This document shows, piece by piece, positions 33,926 to 42,904 of a stretch of DNA of 64,000 nt. Position numbers and translations under genes: made by a program. Origin of the DNA: Bradyrhizobium rifense. Lineage in GTDB: Bacteria > Pseudomonadota > Alphaproteobacteria > Rhizobiales > Xanthobacteraceae. The notes beneath the pieces were generated by a model. It made no database searches, was not told the DNA's origin, and saw only the letters and a program-made list of their open reading frames with translations. Where the stretch lies: the NCBI RefSeq assembly GCF_008123425.1, contig NZ_VSSS01000009.1, positions 1 to 64,000 of the forward strand, read 5' to 3'. The stretch's first letter is position 1; each line of letters opens with the position of its first letter.

Positions 33926-35152
33926 TTACTTCTTCACCAGCGGACACTCGCTGTCCTTGAGCGGCTTGGCCGCGTCTTCCGCCGGGATGGTCGCCACCAG
34001 CTTGTAATAGTCCCACGCGCCCTTCGACTCCTCGGGCTTCTTCACCTCGAACAGATAGGCCGGGATGATGCGCCGGCCGTCCTCGCGCAGCGGGCCCTTG
34101 CCGAACAGCGGATCGTCGGTCGGGATTTCCTTCATCTTGGCGACGACCTTGGCGCCGTCATGCGGATTGCCGCCGAGCGCTTCGAGCGCCTTCAGATAAT
34201 GCAACACGGCCGCATAATTGCCGGCCTGGGTCATCGATGGCATCGCCTTGTTGGCTGCTTTCTCCTGGAAGCGCTTCGACCAGGCACGCGTGTTGTCGTT
34301 CAGGTCCCAGTAGAAGGATTCGGTGAAGGTCAGGCCGTGGGCGGTCTTAAGGCCCAGCGAATGCACGTCATTGATGAACAGCAGGAGCGCCGCGAGCTTC
34401 TGGCCGCCCTCGACGATGCCGAACTCGGCCGCCTGCTTGATCGAGTTGGTGGTGTCGCCGCCGGCATTCGCGAGTCCGACGATCTTGGCCTTCGAGTTCT
34501 GCGCCTGGAGCAGGAAGGACGAGAAGTCCGACGTGTTGAGCGGATGCTTGACGCCGCCCAACACCTTGCCGCCGTTCGCGGTGACGACCGCGCTGGTGTC
34601 ACGCTCCAGCGCAGCGCCGAAGGCGTAGTCGGCGGTCAGGAAGAACCAGGTGTCGCCGCCCGCCTTGGTCAGCGCCTTGCCGGTGCCGGTGGCGAGCATG
34701 TAGGTGTCGTAGCTGTAGGAGATGGTGTTGGCGTTGCAGGCCTTGCCGGTGAGGTCGGCGCTGGCGCCGCCATTGTTAAGCAGGACGGCGTTCTTTTCCT
34801 TGACGAGGTTGCTGACGGCCAGCGCCACGCCGGAGTTCGGCGTATCGGCGATCGCGTCGACCTTCTGGGTGTCGATCCACTGGCGCGCGATGTTGACGCC
34901 GACATCAGGCTTGTTCTGGTGATCGCCGCTGAGAACCTCGATCTTCCAGCCCTTCGCCAGCAGGCCGGAATCCTCGACCGCCATCTTGACTGCCATCACC
35001 GCGTTGGGGCCGCCGATATCGGCGTAAAGGCTCGACATGTCGTTGAGCACGCCGATCGTGGCAGTCTTGTCCTGGGCATAGGCGGATGTGGCAAAACCGA
35101 AAGCGGCGCAGGCAAGAAGGGCCGCAGAGCGGCGCGCGAACGTCGTCGTCAT
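33926..35152 (-). CDS. ABC transporter substrate-binding protein, orphan paralogue
   Basis: 408 residues with signal peptide MTTTFARRSAALLACAAFGF ending ATSAYA, cleaved before QDKTA. It aligns end to end without large gaps with the LivK-like protein at 19645: shared runs include SGDHQNKPD, GGDTWFFLTADYAFGAALERDT, GGVKHPLNT and IKQAAEFGIV. No permease or ATPase genes flank it, so it either feeds the livHMGF importer 11 kb away or another one. Monocistronic, minus strand. Confidence 0.9.
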   Translation of the reverse strand: MTTTFARRSAALLACAAFGFATSAYAQDKTATIGVLNDMSSLYADIGGPNAVMAVKMAVEDSGLLAKGWKIEVLSGDHQNKPDVGVNIARQWIDTQKVDAIADTPNSGVALAVSNLVKEKNAVLLNNGGASADLTGKACNANTISYSYDTYMLATGTGKALTKAGGDTWFFLTADYAFGAALERDTSAVVTANGGKVLGGVKHPLNTSDFSSFLLQAQNSKAKIVGLANAGGDTTNSIKQAAEFGIVEGGQKLAALLLFINDVHSLGLKTAHGLTFTESFYWDLNDNTRAWSKRFQEKAANKAMPSMTQAGNYAAVLHYLKALEALGGNPHDGAKVVAKMKEIPTDDPLFGKGPLREDGRRIIPAYLFEVKKPEESKGAWDYYKLVATIPAEDAAKPLKDSECPLVKK

Positions 35153-35256
35153 AAAGGGTTTCCTCCATTGTCAAATATGCGGACGGCTCTCTTGCGGAGC
35201 CTTGTTCCGCCGGACTCCGTAGCCGGTCCCAAGGGCGGCGGCAATGCGCCTAAAGC

Positions 35257-35285
35257 CGGATGACGCTGCGTCGTAGCGTCATCCG
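35257..35285. terminator. hairpin behind the NHL-repeat gene
   Basis: CGGATGACGCT and AGCGTCATCCG form a perfect 11-base stem with a 7-base loop, 34 bases beyond the NHL gene stop and about 105 bases before the substrate-binding protein start. Neither side has a clean T-run, so it may be a Rho-assisted terminator or an RNA-stability element. Confidence 0.5.
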
Positions 35286-35318
35286 TCGGTTAACTTTTGG
35301 GCAAAATGCGTTGAGGCG

Positions 35319-36464
35319 CTATTTGAGCGCGTCCGAGGTCAACCTGAATTTCTGGATGCGCTTGCCCTCGACCTCGCCGGTATAGACGTTGCCCTTGGCG
35401 TCGACGGCCATGGCGTGAAGCAGGGCGAACTGACCTGCGTTGCGGCCAGTGTGGCCGAAGGTGCCGACCACGCTGCCGTCCTCGCGCTTGATGACGCGGA
35501 TCTCATTGTTGGTGCCGTCGGCGTTCAACAGGTAAGTCTGTTTCGGATCCGGCCACAGCGCCAGATCGAACACCGCGCCGTCGCCACGGCTGTCCTTCTC
35601 GTAGATCCACTCCTTCACGAAGGTGCCGTCCTTCCTGAACACCTCGATGCGGTCCTGGCTGCGGTCGCAGACATAGACGAGGCCGTCATTGGCAATCTTG
35701 ATGCAATGGACGGGATTGCCGAACTGCTCCTGCGATGCTGCGCTCGGATCGTAGGGCGGTTGCTTGTCGTCGTTCGGGATCTTGCCGTGCCCGCCCCAAT
35801 GCCGCTTGTAGGCGAGCGTGGTGGCGTCGAACACGATGACGCGGCGATTGCCGTAGCCGTCGGCGATGTAGAGCTCGTTGGCGTCCTTGTCGATCGCGAT
35901 CTCGGCGGGCCGGCCGAGCTGCGTGGTGTCGTTGCTGTTGGTGCGCGGTGCGATCTTGCCGATCTGGCCGAGATATTTGCCGTCGAGCGTGAATTTCAGG
36001 ATCGCGCTGTCGTTGTCGGCATTGCCGCCGATCCAGACAAAGCCGCGCTCGTCGACCTCGATGCCATGCTCGCGGCCGACCCATTCATAGCCGTCGCCGG
36101 GCCCACCCCAGGACCGCAGTAGATTGCCGTCGACGTCGAATTCCAGCACGGGCGGCGCGGGCACGCAGCATTTTGCCCGCGGTGGGTTGAGAGTCGCGGC
36201 CTTCTCGCCGTCGATCAGCGAGCGCGGACGGTGGATCACCCAGATGTGCCCTTGCCAGTCCACGGTGATCCCGCCGATCTGGCCGATGATCCAGTTGTTC
36301 GGGAGCTGTTTTGGCCAGGAGGCATCGACCGCGAAGGTCGGAACGTCACCGGCTTTGGCAACGTTCGGAAGCGCGAATGCGATCGCTGCAATCAGGATGA
36401 AGAAAGCTTGAGAGACGCGTACGAGCGAACGGTTGAAGTGTGCGCGATCCTGCCATGGCGCCAT
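35319..36464 (-). CDS. secreted NHL-repeat beta-propeller protein
   Basis: 381 residues. A signal sequence covers about residues 15-38 (VSQAFFILIAAIAFALPNVAKA), after an unusually long charged start. The rest is built from NHL-type blades: GGITVDWQGHIWVIHR, HGIEVDERGFVWIGG, AEIAIDKDANELYIADGYGNRRVIVFD, HCIKIANDGLVYVCDRSQDRIEVF, HAMAVDAKGNVYTGEVEGKRIQKF. It resembles peptidyl-alpha-hydroxyglycine lyase-type propellers, but enzyme activity is not supported. It is periplasmic. Confidence 0.86.
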   Translation of the reverse strand: MAPWQDRAHFNRSLVRVSQAFFILIAAIAFALPNVAKAGDVPTFAVDASWPKQLPNNWIIGQIGGITVDWQGHIWVIHRPRSLIDGEKAATLNPPRAKCCVPAPPVLEFDVDGNLLRSWGGPGDGYEWVGREHGIEVDERGFVWIGGNADNDSAILKFTLDGKYLGQIGKIAPRTNSNDTTQLGRPAEIAIDKDANELYIADGYGNRRVIVFDATTLAYKRHWGGHGKIPNDDKQPPYDPSAASQEQFGNPVHCIKIANDGLVYVCDRSQDRIEVFRKDGTFVKEWIYEKDSRGDGAVFDLALWPDPKQTYLLNADGTNNEIRVIKREDGSVVGTFGHTGRNAGQFALLHAMAVDAKGNVYTGEVEGKRIQKFRLTSDALK

Positions 36465-36542
36465 GGCAACCTCCCTTTTTTGGCTTGCGGCTTGCTGCCG
36501 CTTGAGCGCGGGCAGTCAATCGCGGGGAGGCGCTTAAGTCAA

Positions 36543-37286
36543 TCAGGCCGGCGAGCGGAAGCTCATCAGGCTGCGGGTCTTGTAGTCGTAGAATTTGCCG
36601 GTCTCGGTCCAGTCGGGCGCGCACATAGGCACGATGAATGCGGCGACCTGCTCGGGCGTTTCGAGCGTGGCGGGATCTTCGCCCGGCATCAGGGTTGCGC
36701 GCATGCGCGTGCGGATCGGGCCCGGGTTGAACAGGTTGACGCGGAGTGTCGTGTTCGCGGTCTCCTGCGCCCAGGCACGCGCCAGAGTCTCCAGTGCGGC
36801 CTTGGAGGCGGCGTAGGGGCTGACATAGGCAGTCGCCTTGTTGGCGGCGCCCGAGGTGATGAACACGGCGCGGCCGGCGTCGGACTGCTTCAGCAGCGGC
36901 TCCATGCAGCGGATCAGCTGGAAGTTCGCGGAGACGTTGACGGCCATGACGTCGTTGAACGTCTTGAGCTCGATATGCCCGACCGGCGAGGAGGGGCCAA
37001 GCACGCCGGCATTGCCGACGAGAATGTCGAGCTTGCCATAGCGCTCGTGCAGGCCGGCGCCGAGGCGCGCGATGCCGTCGGAATCAGTGAGGTTGAGCGG
37101 GACCAGTGTAGCGCTGTTGCCGCCTGCTTTGCGGATCTCGTCGTCGAGCTCCTCGAGCCCGCCCTGCGTGCGTGCAGTGGCAACGATATGTGCTCCGGCC
37201 TTCGCCAGCGCGAGTGCCGTGGCAAAACCGATGCCGCGCGAGGCGCCGGTGACGAGAGCGATGCGTTTGGCGCGGGGCTTTGTCAT
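36543..37286 (-). CDS. SDR family NAD(P)-dependent oxidoreductase
   Basis: 247 residues, ATG start. The Rossmann motif is VTGASRGIG (about 12-20), NAG is at about 93-95, the catalytic Ser is in VFITSGAAN, and YAASK supplies Tyr and Lys. LNLTDSDGIARLGAGLHERYG and NLFNPGPIRTRMRATLMPGEDP fit a classical SDR. Substrate unknown. It lies 69 bases downstream of the Imm8 gene on the same strand. Confidence 0.9.
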   Translation of the reverse strand: MTKPRAKRIALVTGASRGIGFATALALAKAGAHIVATARTQGGLEELDDEIRKAGGNSATLVPLNLTDSDGIARLGAGLHERYGKLDILVGNAGVLGPSSPVGHIELKTFNDVMAVNVSANFQLIRCMEPLLKQSDAGRAVFITSGAANKATAYVSPYAASKAALETLARAWAQETANTTLRVNLFNPGPIRTRMRATLMPGEDPATLETPEQVAAFIVPMCAPDWTETGKFYDYKTRSLMSFRSPA

Positions 37287-37355
37287 AGCCGCGTTTTACA
37301 GGCGTGGATGGCCGGGGCAAGCCCGACCGAGACAAAATCCGACCGCGTATCGGGG

Positions 37356-37709
37356 TCAGAGTGTGTAGTTCTCGAACTCCCAAGAGCCGAGGAGGCCAAC
37401 TTTTTCGGCAACCTCTTTCCAGCTGTTGCCCATGCATCTTTGGCAATAGCCGCGCACGTATCGCTCGAGCGCAGGGTAGTCGTACTCCTTGACGAACAGG
37501 AAGTGTCTTCCCGGAACATGAGCGTCTTTCATGTTGTCCGCGAACCACTCCGGTGTGCACAAAGTGAATCCAAAGGATTCCTCGCCCGGCCCGCCAGCCG
37601 GGCCGACCATTGCGCAGATGTAAATGCCGAATGGCCCATCAGGCTGAAATGCTTCCAGCGATGGCGTGTCGCTGCATGACAGCTGCCTGAGATTGGCGAC
37701 GACGACCAC
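37356..37709 (-). CDS. Imm8 family immunity protein, orphan
   Basis: About 117 residues if started at the GTG at 37707-37709, which lies 11 bases after the purF stop; the frame is open further upstream only because it is read against purF. The C-terminal half carries the Imm8 pattern: a Cys-Thr-Pro-Glu-Trp turn (TLCTPEWFADN), HFLFVKEYDYPALERYVRGYC, and the ending GNSWKEVAEKVGLLGSWEFENY. Imm8 proteins neutralise polymorphic or contact-dependent toxins and normally lie next to the toxin gene. No toxin gene is nearby, so this is either a protective orphan or a domesticated copy. The start is the weakest point. Confidence 0.75.
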   Translation of the reverse strand: MVVVANLRQLSCSDTPSLEAFQPDGPFGIYICAMVGPAGGPGEESFGFTLCTPEWFADNMKDAHVPGRHFLFVKEYDYPALERYVRGYCQRCMGNSWKEVAEKVGLLGSWEFENYTL

Positions 37710-37719
37710 GTTCGTGCCG

Positions 37720-39231
37720 TCAGCTCGCCTCCGCCAGCAGCGACAGCTGCCGTGGCTGCGGCTCGGTCTGGGTCTGGTCGGTGAGGTGGGTCGGATAGGC
37801 GCCGGTGAAGCAATGATCCGAGAATTTCGGATTGGCCGGGTCGCGGCCGGGCTCGCCCATGGCGCGGTACATGCCGTCGATCGATAGGAAGGCGAGCGAG
37901 TCGGCGCCGATGATCTCGCGCATCTCCTCCAGCGAATGCGTCGCGGCCAGGAGGCCGCCGCGATCGGGCAGGTCGATGCCGTAATAATCGGGATAGAGGA
38001 TCGGCGGGGAGGCGAGGCGGAAATGCACTTCCTTGGCGCCGGCATCGCGCATCATGCGCACGATCTTCTTCGAGGTGGTGCCGCGTACCAGCGAGTCGTC
38101 GATCAGGATGATGCGCTTGCCTTCGATCGCGGCGCGGTTGGCCGAATGCTTCATGCGCACGCCGGACTCGCGGATCGCCTGCGTCGGCTGGATGAAGGTG
38201 CGGCCGACATAATGGTTGCGGATGATGCCAAGCTCGAACGGCACGCCGGAATGCTGGCTGTAGCCGACCGCTGCGGGCACGCCGGAATCCGGCACCGGCA
38301 CCACGACGTCGACCGGCACATGGCTCTCCTTGGCGAGCTGGGCGCCGAAGGCCTTGCGCACTTCATAGACGGAACGTCCGTGGACGATGGAATCCGGACG
38401 GGAGAAGTAGATGTATTCGAAGATGCAGGGCCGCGGCGCGATCGGCGGGAACGGCTTGTGGATGTCCTGGCCGCTCTCGTCGAACACGATGACTTCGCCG
38501 GGTTCGATGTCGCGCACGAAGCGCGCGCCGATGATGTCGAGCGCGCAGGTCTCCGACGTCAGGATCGGGCAGCCGTCGAGGTCTCCGAGCACCAGCGGGC
38601 GGATGCCGCGCGGGTCGCGCGCGCCGACCAGCTTCTTGTTGGTGAGTGAGACCAGCGCGTAGGCGCCTTCGATCTCGCGCAGCGCATCGATATAGCGCTC
38701 GATGAAGCGGGCGCGTCTGGAGCGGGCGACCAGATGCAGGATCACCTCGGTGTCGGTGGTCGACTGCATCATCGCGCCGTGCTTCACGAGCTCGCGGCGC
38801 AGCGTCAGGCCGTTGGTGAGGTTGCCGTTGTGGGCGACCGCGAGGCCGCCGGCATTGAGCTCCGCGAACAGCGGCTGCACGTTGCGCAGGATGGTCGCGC
38901 CGGTCGTGGAATAGCGGACATGGCCGACCGCCATGTTGCCGGGCAGGCGGTCGATCACCTCGCGGCGGGAGAAGGTGTCGCCGACGAGGCCGAGGCGGCG
39001 TTCGCTGTGGAAGCGGCTACCGTCGTAGGAGACGATGCCGGCGGCTTCCTGGCCGCGGTGCTGAAGGGCGTGAAGACCGAGTGCGGTGATGGCGGCGGCA
39101 TCAGGGTGGCCGTAGATGCCGAACACACCGCATTCCTCGCGGAGCGTATCGCCCTCCAGGTCGTCCTGAAGCTCTAGTGCGGCCGGGCCGGTATCGAGAT
39201 CAAGTTGGGCGTCCTGGTCAGGGTGTCGCAT
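37720..39231 (-). CDS. purF: amidophosphoribosyltransferase
   Basis: 503 residues from the ATG at 39229-39231 (GAGAGG site); a TTG 27 bases upstream is less likely. After a propeptide the N-terminal nucleophile is Cys34 in REECGVFGIYG, as in other PurF proteins made with a cleaved leader. The glutaminase domain contains HALQHRGQEAAGI, and the PRPP-binding motif is ILIDDSLVRGTTSKK. It catalyses the first step of purine synthesis. It follows cvpA by 27 bases, as in E. coli. Confidence 0.96.
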   Translation of the reverse strand: MRHPDQDAQLDLDTGPAALELQDDLEGDTLREECGVFGIYGHPDAAAITALGLHALQHRGQEAAGIVSYDGSRFHSERRLGLVGDTFSRREVIDRLPGNMAVGHVRYSTTGATILRNVQPLFAELNAGGLAVAHNGNLTNGLTLRRELVKHGAMMQSTTDTEVILHLVARSRRARFIERYIDALREIEGAYALVSLTNKKLVGARDPRGIRPLVLGDLDGCPILTSETCALDIIGARFVRDIEPGEVIVFDESGQDIHKPFPPIAPRPCIFEYIYFSRPDSIVHGRSVYEVRKAFGAQLAKESHVPVDVVVPVPDSGVPAAVGYSQHSGVPFELGIIRNHYVGRTFIQPTQAIRESGVRMKHSANRAAIEGKRIILIDDSLVRGTTSKKIVRMMRDAGAKEVHFRLASPPILYPDYYGIDLPDRGGLLAATHSLEEMREIIGADSLAFLSIDGMYRAMGEPGRDPANPKFSDHCFTGAYPTHLTDQTQTEPQPRQLSLLAEAS

Positions 39232-39258
39232 CTCGTCCGCGCCTCTCTGTTGGCTCAA

Positions 39259-39888
39259 TCAACGCGCCGCAGGTTTCTCGATCAGCTTCTTGAGGCTGTC
39301 ACGAGCAGGTTTGCTGTATCCGTCACCAGTGCCCGAAGGCTGCTGTTCGGTATCAGCTTGATCATCATCTGGTTTGTTTTTCTTGAATCTCTTCAAGATG
39401 GTGTTCTCGGGGTCATCCGGCAAGAGGGACATCAGCCAATCCCCGGTTCCCTGGAGCACCACGCGCGATTTTGCCCCCGAAACCCAGTCCGGGCGCTGCT
39501 TGTCCGGCACGAGCCAGGTGAAGAACAGGAAGGCCACCACGACGATCAAGAGCCCGCGAGCCAGCCCGAACAGGAACCCAAGGGTGCGATCCAGCGCGCC
39601 AATGCGCGAATCCAGGATCATGTCGGAGATCCGGACTGTGATCACGGAGACCACGACCAAGGTACCGACGAACACGCCAGCGACCACGACTACGCTCGCG
39701 ATGGTGTCGTTGTTGAAATAGGTCTTCGCGGTCGGCAGCAGCTTGGAGAACGAGTACAGCGTCACGATCGCCGCCGTGCCCCAGGCTGCGATCGAGAGGA
39801 TTTCGCGCATGAAGCCGCGGACCATGGCAAGCAGGCCCGAGATCAGCATCACACCGAGCAGGATCAGGTCGAGGAGTGTAACTGGCAT
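39259..39888 (-). CDS. cvpA: CvpA family membrane protein
   Basis: 209 residues. Four hydrophobic segments within residues 1-115 (LLDLILLGVMLISGLLAMV, AWGTAAIVTLYSF, VVVVAGVFVGTLVVVSVI, FLFGLARGLLIVVVAFLFF) with GFMREILSI, the usual CvpA signature. The last 70 residues are charged and disordered. CvpA is an inner-membrane protein needed for colicin V export and envelope stress tolerance in E. coli. It precedes purF in the same operon. Confidence 0.9.
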   Translation of the reverse strand: MPVTLLDLILLGVMLISGLLAMVRGFMREILSIAAWGTAAIVTLYSFSKLLPTAKTYFNNDTIASVVVVAGVFVGTLVVVSVITVRISDMILDSRIGALDRTLGFLFGLARGLLIVVVAFLFFTWLVPDKQRPDWVSGAKSRVVLQGTGDWLMSLLPDDPENTILKRFKKNKPDDDQADTEQQPSGTGDGYSKPARDSLKKLIEKPAAR

Positions 39889-40056
39889 CGGCTGGTCTGG
39901 TCCGCTCGTACTCTCAAAGGGTGCTCAGCGAATCGGTGTTTGGCCGCCGCCCTAACTGAAGGCCAGACGGCGCTCCCGGCAAGGCCGCAACAACGCAATC
40001 CCATGCTGCTTTTGTGACGGCTGTATAGCTGTGGGGACGCTTGACGTCACCTCCAG

Positions 40057-41505
40057 CTACCCCTCTCCACGGCGGAATCTTGCCGGTGTGGCATTTTTCT
40101 CCGCAGGCGGGTTCGAGTCGCCACGGCGGGAGCCCTTGGCGGCGATTTCAGCGACCAATGTCGTCAGGCTGTTGACCGCGTTCAGGGTCAGTCCAGCGTC
40201 ACCGCTGGCATCACCGCCCCGGGCCGATTCGGGCAGCACGGCGCGCTTGAAGCCGAGCTTGACCGCTTCCTTGAGCCGGGCCGGGGTCTGCGCCACCGGG
40301 CGGATGACGCCGGAGAGCGAAATCTCGCCGAAATAGACCGCATCGGTGGGTAACTGCGCGTTAACCAGGGAGGAAACCAGCGCCGCCGCGGCCGCCATAT
40401 CGGCTGCCGGCTCATGGATGCGCAGGCCGCCCGCGACGTTCAGATAGACGTCGTGGCCGGAGAGCTTAACCCCGCAATGAGCTTCCAGCACCGCCAGCAC
40501 CATCGAAAGCCGGCTCTGATCCCAGCCGACCACGGCGCGGCGCGGGGTGCCGAGCGAGGTCGGGGCCACCAGCGCCTGCAATTCGACCAGAACCGGCCGC
40601 GTGCCCTCGATGCCCGCGAAGACTGCGGTGCCTGGTGTGCCGAGGTCACGCTCGGACAGGAACAGCTCGGACGGGTTGGTGACCTCGCGCAGGCCGAGCC
40701 CGGTCATCTCGAACACGCCGATCTCGTCGGTCGGGCCGAAGCGGTTTTTGACGGCGCGCAGGATTCGGAATTGCTGCGAGCCTTCGCCCTCGAACGACAT
40801 CACGGCATCGACCATGTGCTCGACGACGCGAGGGCCGGCGATCTGGCCGTCCTTGGTGACGTGGCCGACCAGGATGATGGCCGCGCCCGTCTTCTTGGCG
40901 AACCGAATGAGGGCCTGCGCCGAGGCGCGCACCTGGGTCACCGTGCCGGGCGCCGATTCCACCGTGTCGGTCCACATGGTCTGGATCGAATCGATCACGA
41001 TGAGCCGGGGGACGGCGCCTTCCGACAGCGTCGAGACGATGTCCTCGACCGAGGTCTCGGCTGCGAGCTGCACGGGCGCATCCGACAGCCCGAGCCGTTC
41101 GGCGCGCAGCCGCACCTGGGCGATGGCTTCTTCGCCGGAGATGTAGACGATGCGGTGGCCGGCACGCGCCATCAGACTGGTCGCCTGCGTCAGCAACGTC
41201 GATTTGCCGATGCCGGGATCGCCGCCGACGAGCAGCACCGAGCCGCGGACGAAGCCGCCGCCGGTGACGCGGTCGAGCTCGGTCATGCCCGAGGACAGGC
41301 GCGGCGCGTCAGGGCTTTTTCCCGCGAGGCTCTCCAGCGCAAACGTCCGGCCCTTGCGCTTGGAGCGGATCGAGACCGGCACGCTGCCGGTCGCGTCTTC
41401 CTCGGCCAGCGTATTCCACTCGCCGCAGGACTCGCACTTGCCCTGCCAGCGGTTATAGGCCGCGCCGCAGTTCTGGCAGACAAAGGAAAGCGTGTTCTTG
41501 GCCAT
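40057..41505 (-). CDS. radA: DNA repair protein RadA
   Basis: 482 residues. The N-terminal C4 zinc finger is FVCQNCGAAYNRWQGKCESCGEW (8-30), the Walker A is GGDPGIGKST, the RadA-specific KNRFG is in RAVKNRFGPTDEIGVFEM, and the Lon-like C-terminal domain ends the protein. It processes recombination intermediates with RecA. It is upstream of cvpA-purF on the same strand with a 168-base gap. Confidence 0.95.
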   Translation of the reverse strand: MAKNTLSFVCQNCGAAYNRWQGKCESCGEWNTLAEEDATGSVPVSIRSKRKGRTFALESLAGKSPDAPRLSSGMTELDRVTGGGFVRGSVLLVGGDPGIGKSTLLTQATSLMARAGHRIVYISGEEAIAQVRLRAERLGLSDAPVQLAAETSVEDIVSTLSEGAVPRLIVIDSIQTMWTDTVESAPGTVTQVRASAQALIRFAKKTGAAIILVGHVTKDGQIAGPRVVEHMVDAVMSFEGEGSQQFRILRAVKNRFGPTDEIGVFEMTGLGLREVTNPSELFLSERDLGTPGTAVFAGIEGTRPVLVELQALVAPTSLGTPRRAVVGWDQSRLSMVLAVLEAHCGVKLSGHDVYLNVAGGLRIHEPAADMAAAAALVSSLVNAQLPTDAVYFGEISLSGVIRPVAQTPARLKEAVKLGFKRAVLPESARGGDASGDAGLTLNAVNSLTTLVAEIAAKGSRRGDSNPPAEKNATPARFRRGEG

Positions 41506-41521
41506 GGGGATGAATCGGTGC

Positions 41522-42274
41522 TCAGGGGGATTGCAGAGCGTTCCATAGCATGGAGAGCCCCGCCGCGACCATGATCGCGTCCATCACCATACGGAACATC
41601 TCTGGCTTCAGGTGCAGCACGAAGCGCTTCGCGATGAAAGCGCCGGCCATCAGTGAGGAGCCTGCGACCAGGCCCTTGATGAAGACATCCTGCGTCAGCG
41701 CGCCAAAACGCTCGAAGGTCACGGATTTCGCAAAGTAGATGCCGAGCGAGGCGGCGGCTTCGGTCGCGAGAAAGGCGCCTTTGGAGAGGCCGTAGAACAG
41801 GAACAGCGGCACGCTGAGCGGTCCGGTCGAGACCACGATGCCGGTGAGATAGCCGATGATCGCGCCGCCGATCGCGAGATGCCAGAGATTGGCCTTGAGG
41901 TCGTGCCGCGCCAGCCAGTGTCGCACCGGCACCATCGCGATCAGGAAGATGCCGATGGTGAGATCGACGGCGTGCGAGGGCAGGGCGAGCAGCGTCCGTG
42001 CGCCCAGCACCGCGGCCGGAATGCCGGTGACCGAATAGGCCAGGCAGGCCCGCCAGTCGACCTCGCGCCACCACGCTAGAATGCGCGAAAGGTTTGCCAT
42101 GACGGAAGCGACCGCCATGATCGGCACGGCCTCCTTCGGCCCATAGGCATAGACCAGCACCGGCATCAGCATGATCGACGAGCCCGTGCCGACGATGCCG
42201 GAAATGGTGCCTGCGATCAGGCCGACGCTGAGGACGAAGAGAAAGGCCAAGGGCGGGGCTCCGGGAATCGGCAA
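41522..42274 (-). CDS. TauE/SafE family membrane exporter, second copy
   Basis: 250 residues, TTG start. About eight membrane helices with the repeated glycine motifs GLIAGTISGIVGTGSSIMLMPVLVYAYGPKEAVP and GAIIGYLTGIVVSTGPLSVPLFLFYGLSKGAF. It differs clearly from the copy at 14646 and has no TetR neighbour. It lies 16 bases upstream of radA on the same strand, so it may be co-transcribed with it. Substrate unknown, probably a small anion. Confidence 0.87.
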   Translation of the reverse strand: MPIPGAPPLAFLFVLSVGLIAGTISGIVGTGSSIMLMPVLVYAYGPKEAVPIMAVASVMANLSRILAWWREVDWRACLAYSVTGIPAAVLGARTLLALPSHAVDLTIGIFLIAMVPVRHWLARHDLKANLWHLAIGGAIIGYLTGIVVSTGPLSVPLFLFYGLSKGAFLATEAAASLGIYFAKSVTFERFGALTQDVFIKGLVAGSSLMAGAFIAKRFVLHLKPEMFRMVMDAIMVAAGLSMLWNALQSP

Positions 42275-42435
42275 AGTTTAGCCGGAGGAGGGGCAGAGCG
42301 CGAATGGGGATGCCGGCCGGTCCGTAGTTAACCGCCGGTGTCACGCCCGTCACCAATCCGACCAGTTCCCCGGCCTGATCCTTAGAATTTGAAGCGTATT
42401 GATCGGAGCGTCGCTCAAAGAATTTGAGGTCCGTG

Positions 42436-42744
42436 ATGCCCGACCACCATTCATTCTCCGTGCTCGACCGTCATGCTGTGCTCAGCGGATCCGACAACGG
42501 CTTTCCCTGGTACGCCGGCGCGATGCTTGCGGTCGAAGCGAGCGAAGTGGTTCGCCTCCGCTGCGAGAAGCTCAGCCATGGCGATGAGGCTGCCGGGCAT
42601 GAGGCCGTGCTGATGGTCAGCGAGAAGGTCGCCGCCGCTTTAGAGGCATTTGCGAGCCTGCTCTCGGGCGCAACGCCGGCTGCGGTCGTTCAGCGCTATC
42701 GCGAGCACGTGGCCGCCAACGCCAAGCGCCTGTCCGCGAATTGA
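42436..42744 (+). CDS. small conserved-looking protein of unknown function
   Basis: 102 residues from the ATG at 42436 (GAGG a few bases before it); a start 12 bases upstream is possible. It is soluble, with a central GNFxWYAG-like DNGFPWYAGAMLAVEASEVVRLRCEKLSHG and two C-terminal helices (EKVAAALEAFASLLSGA, AAVVQRYREHVAANAKRL). No family was recognised. It is divergent from the TauE gene. Confidence 0.65.
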   Translation: MPDHHSFSVLDRHAVLSGSDNGFPWYAGAMLAVEASEVVRLRCEKLSHGDEAAGHEAVLMVSEKVAAALEAFASLLSGATPAAVVQRYREHVAANAKRLSAN

Positions 42745-42904
42745 GACTTCGCGCAGCCCCCGGGGCTCACCCGTCATCATGAACCCGCCGCGCGGTGGGG
42801 GCGACAGACGGTGGATGATGATGCCGGGCTAGCGCCTGCAGCTACCCCACGTCCGTTCCGCCGACAGACGCGTGCGCCTGGCACCCACATTGTCGGAGGC
42901 CATT

